Assembly (NCBI GenBank): GCA_017512425.1
Contig: JAFWGI010000016.1
Location: 496,001 to 560,000, forward strand
Origin: Hyphomicrobium sp.
Lineage (GTDB): Bacteria > Pseudomonadota > Alphaproteobacteria > Rhizobiales > Hyphomicrobiaceae
DNA length: 64,000 nt
Direction of reading: 5' to 3'
The notes beneath the pieces were generated by a model that saw nothing but the letters and a program-made list of their open reading frames with translations, was not told the origin of the DNA and ran no database searches. Below, piece by piece: positions 1 through 10,149 of the stretch; positions within the stretch are counted from its first letter, which is position 1, and the number at the start of each line of letters is the position of its first letter. The position numbers and the translations under genes were made by a program.

Positions 1-326
1 CGTTGCAAATCTTCACACCGCATGGTGCGACGTGGTTCCCGCCCGTGGTTACGGTCTCGGGCCGGGACAACCGCGGGCTGCAAGACCTTTGGACCAAGAT
101 CGTAGAGCACCGCGAAAAAATGACGGCGACGGGTGAGTTCCAGGCGCGGCGTCAACTGCAGGCCGTGTCGTGGATGCGCGATATGCTCGAAGACCGGATG
201 ATGGCGGCGCTTAAAGCCAACCCGCAGGTGGCGGTCGAACTGGCGGGCATCGAGACGGCGGTCAGCAACGGCACGCTTCTGCCAACCCTCGCGGTTGATC
301 GCATCATGGGTCTGATGGGTCTATAG
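1..326 (+). CDS. meaB: MeaB/ArgK-type GTPase, C-terminal part (5' end outside window)
   Basis: This is the last ~108 residues of a G3E-family P-loop GTPase that protects and reloads B12-dependent acyl-CoA mutases. Visible: WFPPVVTVSGRDNRGLQDLW, matching the end of the GTPase fold (base-recognition 'VSA' loop and following helix), then the family's C-terminal helical arm with QARRQLQAVSWMRDML. The P-loop and switch regions lie upstream of the window. The reading frame is open to the left edge, so this is a partial gene, not a truncated one. The TTG at base 3 is an internal Leu codon. The mutase partner is not in the window, but cobalamin genes cobT and cobS are. Confidence 0.85.
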   Translation, partial: LQIFTPHGATWFPPVVTVSGRDNRGLQDLWTKIVEHREKMTATGEFQARRQLQAVSWMRDMLEDRMMAALKANPQVAVELAGIETAVSNGTLLPTLAVDRIMGLMGL

Positions 327-448
327 GACGCCCGGCAAGCCAGCCGCAACGATGCTCAAAGCTTTGTTGCTGATCGCGGATTTGGCTTATCCACAGGCAA
401 CCTACGGGGCCGAGGAATAAAAACCGAGTTTCGCGCGTTGTACCCATA

Positions 449-583
449 ACTTCGGACTTCTGCTCTTTCGTTTTGCGTCCAAGGTGGAAGTCCGGATCAC
501 GTCTCGGAAGTTCTGCGTATCAGCACGAGACGACACAAGAAGGTGAGCCCAGCCTCCCCGCTGGCTGGACTCACCTTCTTTTT
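449..583 (+). ncRNA. Candidate small RNA: three consecutive hairpins ending in a U-tract
   Basis: No protein gene fits this gap. Three non-overlapping stems follow each other: 451-460 with 487-496 (10 bp, one G-U), 500-506 with 526-532 (7 bp perfect), and 537-553 with 564-580 (17 bp, one mismatch) followed by T579-T583. The last loop holds a C-rich anti-Shine-Dalgarno-like stretch (CCTCCCC, 553-559). This layout is like trans-acting alphaproteobacterial sRNAs that end in an intrinsic terminator. I see no convincing promoter; the 5' end is set from the first stem. Alternatively it is only the structured 3' UTR of meaB. I cannot assign an Rfam family. Confidence 0.5.
537..583 (+). terminator. 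Strong intrinsic terminator
   Basis: A 17-bp stem (537-553 / 564-580, one C-A mismatch) with a 10-nt loop is followed by five T residues. It lies ~210 nt beyond the meaB stop and 60 nt before the next gene, so it ends either the meaB transcript or the candidate small RNA. Confidence 0.85.
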
Positions 584-643
584 CATGCGCGCTATTGCGA
601 GCGTAGATGTTCCAAATCCGCTCGCAACGCATAGATTTACGGC

Positions 644-1297
644 ATGGCGCTATCAGGTGACGTCTCCTCGCGATCTTCGATCGTCTTGCTGACGGGTTTC
701 GGGCCGTTCCCGGGTACGCCCGAGAATGTTTCCGCTGGGTTGGTCCGCGCCGTCAGCCGGCGGGCACAACGCCAGTTCTCGCCCCACCGCTTTCACACCA
801 GCATACTGCCGACCGAATGGAGTGCGGCGCCGGAGCGCGTTGCTGCCCTCATCGCGCGGCTTCGTCCAAAGGTTGCGCTGCATTTCGGCGTGGCCAACGA
901 CGCCCAGGGATTTAGGATCGAAACGCGAGCGCAGAATGCCTGCCGCATGACAATCGACGCCGCAGGCCGTATGCCGCCGGCCGCACATCTGATCGCCGAT
1001 GCTCCTGCTCAATACGAATGCTGGTTACCGCTCGACAAAATCGTACACCGGCTGACGGCACTGAACCTGCCGGTGTCAATGTCCGACGATGCGGGAGGCT
1101 ATCTCTGCAACAGCGTGCTCTATCACACGCTGCACACCCAGCGGCAGCCGGATCCGCCGTTACTTGCGGGATTCATTCATATCCCGAGCGCGTTCGGCGC
1201 CTCGGGTTTGTCGTTCGACGACGCCGTGTCTGGCAGCCTTGAGATCATTAAGATTGCCCTCGACGAAGCCGGCGAAGACGCATTGACCAGCGGTTAA
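644..1297 (+). CDS. pcp: Pyrrolidone-carboxylate (pyroglutamyl) peptidase-like, family C15
   Basis: A 217-residue protein of the usual size for cytosolic C15 cysteine peptidases, which remove N-terminal pyroglutamate. It starts with the family's GFGPF motif (residues 18-22). The catalytic triad can be placed as Glu93 (in FRIETRAQNA), Cys155 (in GGYLCNSVLYH) and His179 (in GFIHIP). All three are present, so activity is likely, though overall sequence is a divergent member. The ATG at 644 has no good Shine-Dalgarno sequence. It follows the terminator at 537-583, so it probably has its own promoter. No operon partner is evident. Confidence 0.8.
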   Translation: MALSGDVSSRSSIVLLTGFGPFPGTPENVSAGLVRAVSRRAQRQFSPHRFHTSILPTEWSAAPERVAALIARLRPKVALHFGVANDAQGFRIETRAQNACRMTIDAAGRMPPAAHLIADAPAQYECWLPLDKIVHRLTALNLPVSMSDDAGGYLCNSVLYHTLHTQRQPDPPLLAGFIHIPSAFGASGLSFDDAVSGSLEIIKIALDEAGEDALTSG

Positions 1298-1354
1298 CGG
1301 CGACGGTTTTGGCTCGGACCTTGCTTGGCGATGCGTTCGCCACAGGAGTCTCTG

Positions 1355-2719
1355 ATGACCGTTAATCGTCGATCGATCCTTGCCGCCAGCTTCGGGCTCG
1401 GTGCCGCAGCCACCGCAACGTATGCCGCCGAGGCAGGCGCATCGGAAGCCACGCACTCAACGCTCGATCGCTTCGATACAATTCCTGGTCTTGTGGCCAA
1501 TGCCGCGCACGATCAAACCGCCGTGTTGCAAGCGGCCATCGATCAGGCGTCGGCGAGCGATGTTCCCTTACACCTGCCGCCCGGCGTTTTCCGCGTCACC
1601 GACTTACGCTTGCGCGCAGCAACGCGCTTGATCGGCGCTGGCGGCGCAACGACGCTCCAGTTCGCAGCCGGCGACGCGTTCATCACCGGCGAAAACGCGC
1701 ACGGCGCTAAACTCCGTGGGCTTGCCATCGACGGCGCGTTTCAAACATTCAATGCTGCGCGTGGCGAGGCACTGATCAACATTGCAAATTCGCGTGACAT
1801 CGAAATCGACGGCGTCACCGTGCGCAACAGCGTGCAAGGTGGTATCGCGCTCACGGCAACGTCGGGTCAGGTTCGCAATTGCCGTATCGTCGATGCGCTC
1901 GATTTCGGATTGAAGAGCCTGGACGCTACCGGCCTCGATATTTCCGGCAACGCGATTGCGGCGTGCGGCAACAACGGCATTCTCGTTTGGCGCACGGAAA
2001 AGGGCGAAGACGGGAGCACGGTCACGAACAACCGAATCTCGAAAATCCGAAACAGCGCGGGCGGGACGGGACAATACGGCAACGGCATCAACGTCTTTCG
2101 CGCCGGCAGCGTCATCGTCGCGCAAAATCGCATCACCGACTGCACTTACACGGCCATCCGTGGCAACGCCGCCAACAACATTCAAATCCTCTCGAATAGC
2201 TGCGAACGCCTCGGCGAGGTCGCAATCTATTCGGAATTTGGGTTTGAAGGCGCGTTGATTGCCAACAACCTCATCGACTTTGCTGCGACCGGCATTTCGG
2301 TGACGAATTTCAACGAGGGCGGGCGCCTTGCGGTGATCCAGGGCAATCTGATCCGCAATCTGTTCCGACGCGAGCACGAGCTCGAAGACAAGCGTGGCGA
2401 AGGCATAGGCGTCGAAGCCGACGCGGTCGTATCCGGCAACACGATCGAAGGCGCAGCGAGCGTTGGTATCCAGATCGGCTGGGGTCCGTTCATGCGCGAT
2501 GTCGCGGTTACCGGAAACGTGGTGCGGCGCTCGAAGATCGGCATCACAGTTACGGAAGCTCGCGAAGCAGGTTCATGCCTGATCGCCAACAATATGATTT
2601 CAAAAACCGCAGACGGGGCCATCCGCCGGATGACGCTCGGCGTCCCGTCTGGCGGTGATCTAGCACATGAAACTTCCGGCACCGAGCGCATAACGGTCAC
2701 CGGCAACGTCGGGGTCTAG
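1355..2719 (+). CDS. Tat-exported right-handed beta-helix protein (TIGR03808-like)
   Basis: A 454-residue protein. The start at 1355 is chosen because AGGAG at 1344-1348 sits 6 nt before it and because it puts a twin-arginine signal at the very N-terminus (TVNRRSILAASFGLGAAATA). An AxA-type cleavage site follows near residue 30. The rest is a run of short beta-helix repeats typical of pectate-lyase-like folds (recurring GN.I, NNGI, AIRGNAANNI, IQGNLI, VSGNTI, VTGNVV). This matches a Hyphomicrobiales family of Tat-translocated repeat proteins of unknown function. No catalytic residue can be named. The same frame extends upstream to a TTG at 1325, but that would hide the signal peptide. Confidence 0.8.
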   Translation: MTVNRRSILAASFGLGAAATATYAAEAGASEATHSTLDRFDTIPGLVANAAHDQTAVLQAAIDQASASDVPLHLPPGVFRVTDLRLRAATRLIGAGGATTLQFAAGDAFITGENAHGAKLRGLAIDGAFQTFNAARGEALINIANSRDIEIDGVTVRNSVQGGIALTATSGQVRNCRIVDALDFGLKSLDATGLDISGNAIAACGNNGILVWRTEKGEDGSTVTNNRISKIRNSAGGTGQYGNGINVFRAGSVIVAQNRITDCTYTAIRGNAANNIQILSNSCERLGEVAIYSEFGFEGALIANNLIDFAATGISVTNFNEGGRLAVIQGNLIRNLFRREHELEDKRGEGIGVEADAVVSGNTIEGAASVGIQIGWGPFMRDVAVTGNVVRRSKIGITVTEAREAGSCLIANNMISKTADGAIRRMTLGVPSGGDLAHETSGTERITVTGNVGV

Positions 2720-3016
2720 CATTTTCTGCGTTCGTAGAGGGGGCGGCCCCGGCCAGACCGGGGGGGGGATGGGGGTGTCTGGCCGGGAACCGTGATCTGG
2801 AGCACGGGGGCGTATCTCCAGCATGCAGACACCCTAACCCGAGGGAGATGAACTGAGGCTGAACGGCAACGCGACAATCTTAGACATCTCAAAATTTCTC
2901 AAAATTCCAAGCTTTTCAACGCATTTACTTTGCCGGTCGGCCCTCCGCATCGGCTGCAGCGTTAAGAATCACACTAGAGTTGCTGATCACGCTCGACTTT
3001 GATCAGGAATTCACTG
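2720..3016. other. Intergenic region with G-rich hairpin and tandem decamer
   Basis: No gene seen. It holds a GC-rich hairpin with a poly-G loop (2748-2787), a smaller stem (CTGGAG / CTCCAG near 2797-2821) and an AT-rich stretch with a tandem direct repeat (TCTCAAAATT at 2887-2896 and 2897-2906) ahead of recQ. No clear sigma-70 promoter was found. Confidence 0.6.
2748..2787. repeat. Perfect 11-bp hairpin with poly-G loop
   Basis: The arms are 2748-2758 and 2777-2787. The loop holds nine consecutive G (2760-2768) and then five G (2771-2775); another G5 lies just upstream (2739-2743). It lacks a T-tract, so it is not a canonical terminator, but it lies 29 nt after the stop of the beta-helix gene. 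G-quadruplex formation on the + strand is possible. Confidence 0.6.
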
Positions 3017-5218
3017 ATGCCGGCCAACGCCGCGTCTCGCAGTCACCCCGGCACCACAGACCTGCAAGGCGCGCCAGCCGCGCCGATGGCGCTCGCGCAG
3101 GCTAAGCTCGAAGACGTCTTCGGGTACAAGAATTTTCGCCTGCACCAGTTAAAGATCATCGAGACGTTGGTCAGCGGCCGCGATTGCCTTGCGCTTATGC
3201 CGACCGGCGGCGGCAAGTCACTCTGCTATCAAATTCCGGCCCTCGTGCGGACCGGCACCGGCATCGTCGTCTCGCCGCTGATCGCCTTGATGCAGGACCA
3301 GGTTGACGCGCTGCGCGACGTCGGCGTCAAGGCGGCGTTTCTCAATTCGACGCTCGACCGTGCGACGCAGGACGGCATCGAGCGTGAATTCGCGGCCGGT
3401 GCCTTAGACCTGCTTTACGTCGCGCCGGAACGCCTCGTGCAGGAGCGCACATTGTCATTGCTGTCGCGCAACGACATCGCGGTTTTTGCGATCGACGAGG
3501 CGCACTGCGTCGCGCAATGGGGCCATGACTTTCGCCCGGAATACCGGCAACTCAAAATTCTCGCCGAACGCTTCCCGCGCGTTCCACGCATCGCGCTTAC
3601 GGCCACGGCGGACGAGCGCACGCGCCAGGAAATCATTACCGAACTTTCGCTTGAAGACGCCGATTGCTTTATCGCGTCCTTCGACCGGCCAAACATTCGC
3701 TACACGATTTCGGAAATGGGCTCGATGAGCGCCCGCGAGCGGCTGTGGCAGTTCCTCGAAGCCGAGCATCCGAACGACGCGGGTGTCGTCTATTGTCTGT
3801 CGCGCAAATCGGTCGAGGAAATCGCGGCCTGGCTGAACGGCAAAGGCCGCAAAGCGCTTGCCTATCACGCGGGTCTCGAAGCGCACGTCCGCGCCGGCGC
3901 GCAAACCAAGTTTCTGACCGACGATGGCTTGATCATCGTCGCGACCGTCGCGTTCGGCATGGGCATCGACAAGCCCGACGTGCGCTTCGTCGCGCATCTC
4001 AATCTGCCGAAATCCATCGAAGCTTATTATCAGGAAACTGGGCGCGCGGGCCGCGACGGCGAAGCCGCCAATGCCTGGATGGCGTACGGCATTCAAGACG
4101 TCGTCCAGCTGCGCCAATGGATTGCGCAGTCAGAAGGATCGGATGCGTTCAAGCATGTGCAGCGTCAGAAACTCGATGCGCTCGTCGGGCTCGCCGAGAT
4201 GCCGGGTTGCCGCCGGCAAGCCTTGCTGGCCTACTTCGGCGAACGGCTCTCGACCCCGTGCGGGAATTGCGACAACTGCCTGAACCCTCCGCAGACCGAA
4301 GACGGCACCGTGCTCGCGCAAAAAGCATTGTCGGCGGTCTATCGCACCGGCCAGCGTTTTGGCGTGACGTATCTCTGCGACGTCCTGCTTGGCAAACCGG
4401 AAGAGCGGGTCGTGCGCAACAGCCACGATCAGCTGTCCGTGTTCGGCATCGGCAAAGACGTGAGCGCAACGGCCTGGAAGGGCCTCTTCCGGCAGCTCGT
4501 CGCGGCTGGCTACCTGAATGGCGACGACGAAGGCCATGGCACTCTGGCGCTCACCGAGCGCGCGCGTCCGCTGCTGCGTGGGGAAGATACGTTCTTGATG
4601 CGCGTCACCCGCGCATTGCCCGCCAAATCGAAACGTGCCGCGAAATCGGCGCCGAAAATCGCGGGCGAGAACCAGACGCTCTACGACGCGCTCAAAGCCG
4701 TGCGTCTCAAGCTCGCCTCAGCCGCCAAACTGCCACCGTACGTCATCGCGCAGGATCGCACGCTCATCGAACTTGCCGAAAAGCGGCCGCAGAAGGAGGA
4801 CGCGCTGCACGAGATTACGGGCCTCGGCAGCAGCAAGATTGCGCGTTACGGCAAGGCGTTTCTCGATTGCATCGCGGGCTACAAGAAGCATCCGCTTCTG
4901 ACCAACCGATTGTCATCGACGGTCAACCAGACGCTCGCCGCACATCTGCGCGGCCTCGATGCCGAAGCCATCGCAACCGAACGCGGCATCGAGGCGTCCA
5001 CGGTTTACGGACATTTTGCCGAAGCGATTGAAGCTGGCCTGCTCGACGCAAAAGATGTCTTGCGCCTCGACGCGAGCGACATCGATGAAATCGAAAGCGC
5101 GTTCGAGGCGTGTCACACGTTAGAGACCGGCAAACTTGGCGCAGCGCATGCGCGCCTCGAAGGCCGTTATGACTACGGCATTCTGAAATGCATGCTGATG
5201 GCGGCGCAGCACAGCTGA
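3017..5218 (+). CDS. recQ: ATP-dependent DNA helicase RecQ
   Basis: A 733-residue 3'-5' DNA helicase used in recombination and fork repair. Start at 3017 has AGGAA at 3005-3009. Domain order is complete: helicase core with Walker A TGGGKS (about 63-68), DEAHC box (about 160-164) and GRAGRDG motif VI; zinc-binding RQC part with [12 protein letters not shown] and CGNCDNC; winged helix; and a C-terminal HRDC domain, with a further helical extension. An in-frame TTG at 2999 would add six residues. The 3' end is only 3 bp from the convergent hisG stop, with no terminator between. Confidence 0.95.
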   Translation: MPANAASRSHPGTTDLQGAPAAPMALAQAKLEDVFGYKNFRLHQLKIIETLVSGRDCLALMPTGGGKSLCYQIPALVRTGTGIVVSPLIALMQDQVDALRDVGVKAAFLNSTLDRATQDGIEREFAAGALDLLYVAPERLVQERTLSLLSRNDIAVFAIDEAHCVAQWGHDFRPEYRQLKILAERFPRVPRIALTATADERTRQEIITELSLEDADCFIASFDRPNIRYTISEMGSMSARERLWQFLEAEHPNDAGVVYCLSRKSVEEIAAWLNGKGRKALAYHAGLEAHVRAGAQTKFLTDDGLIIVATVAFGMGIDKPDVRFVAHLNLPKSIEAYYQETGRAGRDGEAANAWMAYGIQDVVQLRQWIAQSEGSDAFKHVQRQKLDALVGLAEMPGCRRQALLAYFGERLSTPCGNCDNCLNPPQTEDGTVLAQKALSAVYRTGQRFGVTYLCDVLLGKPEERVVRNSHDQLSVFGIGKDVSATAWKGLFRQLVAAGYLNGDDEGHGTLALTERARPLLRGEDTFLMRVTRALPAKSKRAAKSAPKIAGENQTLYDALKAVRLKLASAAKLPPYVIAQDRTLIELAEKRPQKEDALHEITGLGSSKIARYGKAFLDCIAGYKKHPLLTNRLSSTVNQTLAAHLRGLDAEAIATERGIEASTVYGHFAEAIEAGLLDAKDVLRLDASDIDEIESAFEACHTLETGKLGAAHARLEGRYDYGILKCMLMAAQHS

Positions 5219-5221
5219 GCG

Positions 5222-5923
5222 CTACGGCGCTTTCTCCATCGCGCGCGCAATGCGGTCGCGTACGCGCTCAAGCTCCGGCGTCCACGCTGCTGCGTTCGAC
5301 GCCAGCAGGTTCGCCTCCGATTTTAAAATCACGCCGTCGTCGAGAATTTTGAGACCGTTGGCCCGCAACGTCTCGCCTGTCGTCGTGATATCGACGATAA
5401 GCTCGGCCGTTCCCGACGAACAGGTGCCTTCGGTCGCACCAAGGCTTTCGACGATGCGATAATCGCCGAACCCCTTTGACGCGAAAAACCGCCGCGTCAG
5501 ATTGATGTACTTTGTTGCGACCCGCGGCCAGCGGCCGTGCGCGCGCCGGAACGGCAGACTTGCCGCTTCGAGATCGCCGATGGTCGCGACGTCGAGCCAC
5601 CACGCCGGTACGGCGACAACGACGTCGGCATAACCGAACCCGAGCTTGCCGAGAAACTGCAGCCGCGTATCGGCATCCGACATGCTCTCGCGCACGAGAT
5701 CTTCACCGGTAATGCCCATATGGACGCTGCCGCTCTTCAGCGCCGCCGCGATTTCCGAAGACGACACGTAGGCGACGTCGACGCCCGGCAATCCCTGGAT
5801 CCCGCCGCGATACCCTCGCGCGTGCCCGACCTTCGATACGGTCAACCCGCCGCGCGCAAACATCTCTGTCGTCTGTTCCATCAACCGGCCTTTGGACGGT
5901 ATCGCGAGCGTCAACTTGCTCAT
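5222..5923 (-). CDS. hisG: ATP phosphoribosyltransferase, short form
   Basis: First enzyme of histidine synthesis: ATP + PRPP to phosphoribosyl-ATP. At 233 residues it is the short form, with only the two catalytic domains and without the C-terminal regulatory domain, so it needs HisZ as partner; hisZ is directly upstream with a 4-bp overlap. Visible: LAIPSKGRL at the N-terminus and the PRPP-binding stretch with [20 protein letters not shown] near residue 170. As hisG and hisZ overlap, the two subunits of the hetero-octamer are probably translationally coupled. Feedback inhibition by histidine is expected through HisZ. Confidence 0.95.
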   Translation of the reverse strand: MSKLTLAIPSKGRLMEQTTEMFARGGLTVSKVGHARGYRGGIQGLPGVDVAYVSSSEIAAALKSGSVHMGITGEDLVRESMSDADTRLQFLGKLGFGYADVVVAVPAWWLDVATIGDLEAASLPFRRAHGRWPRVATKYINLTRRFFASKGFGDYRIVESLGATEGTCSSGTAELIVDITTTGETLRANGLKILDDGVILKSEANLLASNAAAWTPELERVRDRIARAMEKAP

Positions 5924-7092
5924 GCGGCACCTCTGCTCAAGACCGATAACAAACGCTCGGTGTGGATCGCGCCGCCGACTGCCGGCACGTCAACGCCAGC
6001 GCCCGCTGCGCGGATCAAGCCGTCGTAACGACCGCCGCCCGCGACAGGACTATCGGCATCGAGGCCAGGCGCCTGAACTTCAAAAACGAGGCCGGTATAG
6101 TATTCGAGGTTGCGGCCAAATTCGGCGGAGAACCGCACGCGATCGAGCGGGATTCCCGCGTTGGCGAGCAGCGCCAGACGCCGGTCATAGGTATCGAGCG
6201 CCGCGCCCGTGCCGCCTTTGGAGCCGGCGAGCAGTTTGCCAATCGTTTGCCCAGCGCCGAGCGCGGTGCCTTTGACGCGGACATACGAGTCGATCAGACG
6301 CGCCGACTTTGCATCGAGCGGTGTCGCCGACAGATCGGCCGCAACGTCGAGCAGGTGCTCAGCCATTTCCTCGACCGTGCGCGTGCCGATGACCTCGATG
6401 CCTTTGGCGTCGAGGTACGCTTGGATCGCATTCGCGGTTTGTGCGACGTCACCCGGTGTCAAAGCCGCCATCAGTTCGGCGGGCAGCGCGGCCGCACCGG
6501 GCGCTGTCGTCAAACGCTTGAGTTCGGCGCGAAATGCATCGGGCCGCCAGAAAGCGTCACTTAAGCGCTTTTGCCAGCGCTCCGGCATTTGCACGGCGTT
6601 GAGCACGGAGCGGAAAAGACCAAGGTCGCCGATCTGCAGCGTCCAGTTTTTGAGACCCGCCGCCTCCAACGCCTTCAAGATCAGCGCGATTGTTTCGGCT
6701 TCCGCACGTTCACCTTGAGTATCGCCGAAACACTCGATGCCTGCCTGGCGGAATTCGCGCGGGTGTGTCTCATCCGCGTCCTGGGGCTGAAAGCGAAACG
6801 CGGGCCCGTTGTAACAATACTTGGCCGATGTCGCGGGATCACCATTGCGTGCAATGTGCAAACGGCATGCGGGCACGGTCAAATCGGGCCGCAAGCAAAG
6901 CTCGGCGCCATCGGGATCGGTGAAAACGTAAGTGCGCGCGCGCAGGCTCTCGCCGATGACGTCGAGAAACACGTTCGCCGGTTGAATGATCGCAGGCGCG
7001 ACGGCTTCGTGACCGGCCTTCGTGAAGACCGTCATGAGGACCTGGGCTTGTGCCTCAAGCAAAGCAAATTGTTGCGTCGGTTCAGCGGCCAT
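5920..7092 (-). CDS. hisZ: ATP phosphoribosyltransferase regulatory subunit
   Basis: A 390-residue paralogue of histidyl-tRNA synthetase that lacks the anticodon-binding domain and serves as regulatory partner of short HisG. It keeps the class II fold: [14 protein letters not shown] and the [21 protein letters not shown] stretch correspond to HisRS motif 2, and [13 protein letters not shown] and GGGRYDGL to the HisA/HisB signatures, but without a full set of synthetase residues. It lies 3 bp downstream of hisS and overlaps hisG by 4 bp, forming hisS-hisZ-hisG. Confidence 0.93.
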   Translation of the reverse strand: MAAEPTQQFALLEAQAQVLMTVFTKAGHEAVAPAIIQPANVFLDVIGESLRARTYVFTDPDGAELCLRPDLTVPACRLHIARNGDPATSAKYCYNGPAFRFQPQDADETHPREFRQAGIECFGDTQGERAEAETIALILKALEAAGLKNWTLQIGDLGLFRSVLNAVQMPERWQKRLSDAFWRPDAFRAELKRLTTAPGAAALPAELMAALTPGDVAQTANAIQAYLDAKGIEVIGTRTVEEMAEHLLDVAADLSATPLDAKSARLIDSYVRVKGTALGAGQTIGKLLAGSKGGTGAALDTYDRRLALLANAGIPLDRVRFSAEFGRNLEYYTGLVFEVQAPGLDADSPVAGGGRYDGLIRAAGAGVDVPAVGGAIHTERLLSVLSRGAA

Positions 7093-7095
7093 CGA

Positions 7096-8622
7096 TCAGG
7101 AACCTGCGTAACGATCGATGATCTTGCGGACTTCGTCGACAAGGTCGGCTTCGGGCACGGCGAGCTGCGCGGGGCGCGCGGCCTTCCATTCCTTGTTGTC
7201 CTTGATCGCGGCAGCGGCCTTCGCGCCTTCAATCAGGTCTTTCAGCGTAACTTCGCCCTTGGCGCGTTCATCCGAACCTTGAATGATGACGCACGGGCTG
7301 TTGCGCTTGTCGGCGTATTTCATCTGCGCCTTCATGCCGGACGAACCGAGATACATCTCGGCGCGGACGCCCGCGTCGCGCAGCGTCTTGACCATTTTCT
7401 GGTAGCTGGCGATCTCTGCTTTATCCATGACGAGAACGACGACCGGGCCGAGCGCCTGCGTGGTCTTTTCGCCGATGACGGCGAGCGCTGCCTGAAGCCG
7501 GGAAACGCCAATCGAGAACCCGGTTGCTGGAACTTTCTGCCCCGTGAACCGCGCGACGAGATCGTCATAACGACCGCCGCCGCCAACTGATCCGAAGCGC
7601 ACGGGCTGGCCATCATCGCCTTTAACTTCGAACGTCAGCTCAGCTTCGAACACGGGGCCTGTGTAGTATTCGAGACCGCGTACAACCGATGGGTCGATGC
7701 GGATGCGATCGGCACCATACCCGGCAGCAGCAAATAACTTTCTCATTTCATCGAGTTCATTGAGTGCCTCGATAAAAATGGGCTGATCAGAAAAGAACTG
7801 TCGGCGGTTGAGAATATAAAGCTCATCCGGATGCCTAATTTCTGATTGCAGAACTAACCTGACTTCGTCTGGCCGGGAAAATTCGCCTTCGGTGGCTTTC
7901 AGAACTTGTTCTGCCTGGTGTTCAGACAATCCCGCGCCCTTTGTGAAATCTCCGCTCGCATCTTTTCGTCCGACCGTTAGCAGCAATTTGACCTCTGCTC
8001 TGTCGAACTTATCGCGCTTATCGATAGCGCGCATAACTGTAAGCCATTGAGCATTGTCGGCGATTTTCAGACCACCACGAACACCATCGAGCAGTTTGCG
8101 GCTGTTGACCTTGATCACATAGTCGCCGCGCTTGATGCCAAGCGCTTCTAGCGTATCGGCAGCCAACATGCACATCTCGGCATCCGCCGCGACGCTATCC
8201 GCACCGACCGTATCGGCATCGAACTGCATGAACTGCCGGAAGCGCCCCGGTCCCGGCTTCTCGTTGCGATAGACCGGGCCAAACGCATAGCGGCGGAACG
8301 GCTTCGGCAGCTTATCGAAATTCTGCGCGACGTAGCGCGCGAGCGGCGCCGTCAAATCGTAGCGCAGGCTCATCCACTGCTCGTCTTCGTCCTGGAATGA
8401 AAACACGCCCGCGTTTGGCCTATCTTGATCCGGCAAGAATTTACCCAGCGCGTCGGTGTATTCGATCGCAGGCGTTTCGAGCGCGTCGAAACCATAGCGT
8501 TCGTACACGCCACGGATCGTCTGCAGCATCTGATTGAGGGCCGTCAGCTCGGCGGATTCGATATCGCGAAACCCCTTCGCGACCCGCGCTTCGGGACGCC
8601 CGTCTTTCTTGTTCTGTGACAT
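7096..8622 (-). CDS. hisS: Histidyl-tRNA synthetase, alphaproteobacterial type
   Basis: A 508-residue class II synthetase. Motif 2 reads [20 protein letters not shown]; the HisA motif [13 protein letters not shown] and HisB GGGRYDDL are intact; motif 3 is FSIGVSRL. Motif 2 and 3 differ from the E. coli form (YRQFHQ, GLERL) and fit the eukaryote-like HisRS of alphaproteobacteria, a group known to charge tRNA-His lacking the G-1 base; that this enzyme does so is inference. A C-terminal anticodon domain follows. The middle (about 7740-8070) is visibly AT-richer than the flanks. First gene of the his mini-operon; a TATAAG lies at 8682-8677 on this strand but no good -35. Confidence 0.95.
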   Translation of the reverse strand: MSQNKKDGRPEARVAKGFRDIESAELTALNQMLQTIRGVYERYGFDALETPAIEYTDALGKFLPDQDRPNAGVFSFQDEDEQWMSLRYDLTAPLARYVAQNFDKLPKPFRRYAFGPVYRNEKPGPGRFRQFMQFDADTVGADSVAADAEMCMLAADTLEALGIKRGDYVIKVNSRKLLDGVRGGLKIADNAQWLTVMRAIDKRDKFDRAEVKLLLTVGRKDASGDFTKGAGLSEHQAEQVLKATEGEFSRPDEVRLVLQSEIRHPDELYILNRRQFFSDQPIFIEALNELDEMRKLFAAAGYGADRIRIDPSVVRGLEYYTGPVFEAELTFEVKGDDGQPVRFGSVGGGGRYDDLVARFTGQKVPATGFSIGVSRLQAALAVIGEKTTQALGPVVVLVMDKAEIASYQKMVKTLRDAGVRAEMYLGSSGMKAQMKYADKRNSPCVIIQGSDERAKGEVTLKDLIEGAKAAAAIKDNKEWKAARPAQLAVPEADLVDEVRKIIDRYAGS

Positions 8623-8712
8623 GACTTTTAGAGAGTTGCTGGGACACCAAGAGCGCCCCCGAATGGATGAAGCCGCCTTATAGCGGAACGGACACCGCCG
8701 CGAAAGCCGTCG

Positions 8713-9924
8713 TCAATGCCCGAACACGCGGCCAACAGACCGCGCAAATGCCTGCAACCGCTGACTTTTCCGGACACGTCCTTTGGCCCGGTGAAAGGCC
8801 GCGCGGGGTAGCGCCGCGAGGTCGCGGGCGATGATCAAATCGTAAAGCGGAACCTCATCGGCACCGAAGCCCGATTTGAACGGGTGGTCGTCACGTCCCA
8901 GATCGAACCGGCGAACACCGCGCTCAACGAAATAGCGCATGACTTCCGTCGTAATCAGCTGCTCCGGCGCCAGTTGGCTCCATGCGGTTCCGGCATCCGA
9001 CATACGCAGGATCGTAAACGTGCCGTCGTGTTCGACGCCGAACAGCGTCGCGATCGTCTCACCGGCGGCATTGAGTGTGAACAGATGCGCCAGTCCCGCC
9101 TCACTGCCGTCGATCGCGATGCGTTCAAAAAACTGGTCTTGCGCAAGCTGCTTGATTTGCGCGTGCGTGTTCGTGTTTGCGAGCGGCTGTCCGCGCTGTT
9201 CTGAAAGTATCGAATAGGCATACGCGGTCTGCTCCGGCGTCTCGGCCCGCTGAAACTGCGGCGACGGCTTCTTGCGCCAAAGCACCCAGGATTTCGCCAA
9301 AGCGTCGCGATGCGTCCGGCCACGGCTGTCGATATAGTCGTCGACAGTCCCCGGAATGTGCACAACCGCCCCCTGCCGGCGCGACGGCGCGAGCCCCGAC
9401 CGCGTCAGCAGCGGATTTGCGATCTGACCGATTTCGGCCGGCATATTTTCGAGACGCAGCAAATCGATGTTGCCGAGCGATTTGCGCACAATGCGCCACG
9501 CTCGCCTTATCGACCGCGACTTCTTCAGAAGCGCCGGCCCGAGAATTGGCCCGCCATAGTTCGACACGCCGAGATCGGCGAAATATGCAACGCGCAGCAG
9601 GCCTTTGCGCCGAACGAGCAGCGGCAGGATCAGCGCGACGTCTCCGGTATTGCGTTCCGTCGCGATGATAACGCGCGGAACCGCGCGATGCGCAGGCGCA
9701 AGCTCTTCGAAAAGAACAGTCAGCCAATTGAGCGACTGGAAGGCTGTCGATGTCAGCGCGCTTTGAGAAGCGACTGTTCCCTGCACAGCTTCGAGCGCCG
9801 CCAACGCCTCGTCAGCGCCTTCGAACACCTCGACCGTAAATCGGGGACCGCGCCACCAGCGCCGCCGACTCGTGGCCTGCGGTGCATCGAGCGCATCATG
9901 GGTGTTGAATGTGGCGATGCTCAT
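8713..9924 (-). CDS. GNAT-superfamily acyltransferase, BcsL/CelD-like
   Basis: A 403-residue cytosolic protein resembling the acetyltransferases annotated as cellulose-biosynthesis (CelD/BcsL) proteins. Visible: N-terminal FQSLNWLTVLFEELAP, then a C-terminal GNAT-like half with GETIATLFGVEHDGTFTILRMSD, WSQLAPEQLITTEVMRYFVERG and DLGRDDHPFKSGFGAD, the stretch that ends many members of this family. Substrate unknown; family members act on surface polysaccharides or peptidoglycan-like acceptors. Start set at the ATG at 9924; an in-frame GTG at 9954 would add ten residues. Neighbours do not indicate the function and it may be transcribed alone. Confidence 0.7.
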   Translation of the reverse strand: MSIATFNTHDALDAPQATSRRRWWRGPRFTVEVFEGADEALAALEAVQGTVASQSALTSTAFQSLNWLTVLFEELAPAHRAVPRVIIATERNTGDVALILPLLVRRKGLLRVAYFADLGVSNYGGPILGPALLKKSRSIRRAWRIVRKSLGNIDLLRLENMPAEIGQIANPLLTRSGLAPSRRQGAVVHIPGTVDDYIDSRGRTHRDALAKSWVLWRKKPSPQFQRAETPEQTAYAYSILSEQRGQPLANTNTHAQIKQLAQDQFFERIAIDGSEAGLAHLFTLNAAGETIATLFGVEHDGTFTILRMSDAGTAWSQLAPEQLITTEVMRYFVERGVRRFDLGRDDHPFKSGFGADEVPLYDLIIARDLAALPRAAFHRAKGRVRKSQRLQAFARSVGRVFGH

Positions 9925-10149
9925 GGGCAAACCGGCCCGCGCGCAAATATGCACGCTCCGCGCTCGCAGCCATCCCGCCCCGGCAAACCCTCAATTGGCA
10001 TACGCAATACTCAACGCTCAACTGACGCACGACAGCCCCGCACTGGCCGACAATCGCGTTAACTCAAATATCGCCGTTAGCGATCACAGGTCAATGACGA
10101 ACACGATTCATGCCGAATGCGTGCAGTGCAACAGATGTATGAATGCCGC

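Noticed and set aside
1604..2377. 257-residue open frame opposite the beta-helix gene
   Set aside because: Antisense to a well-supported exported protein; no signal, motif or ribosome site. Arises from GC-rich codon bias.
3664..5031. 455-residue open frame on the + strand inside recQ
   Set aside because: Arg-rich out-of-frame shadow of recQ, with no known motif.
6571..7590. 339-residue open frame opposite hisZ and hisS
   Set aside because: Antisense shadow of two genes with full motif support.
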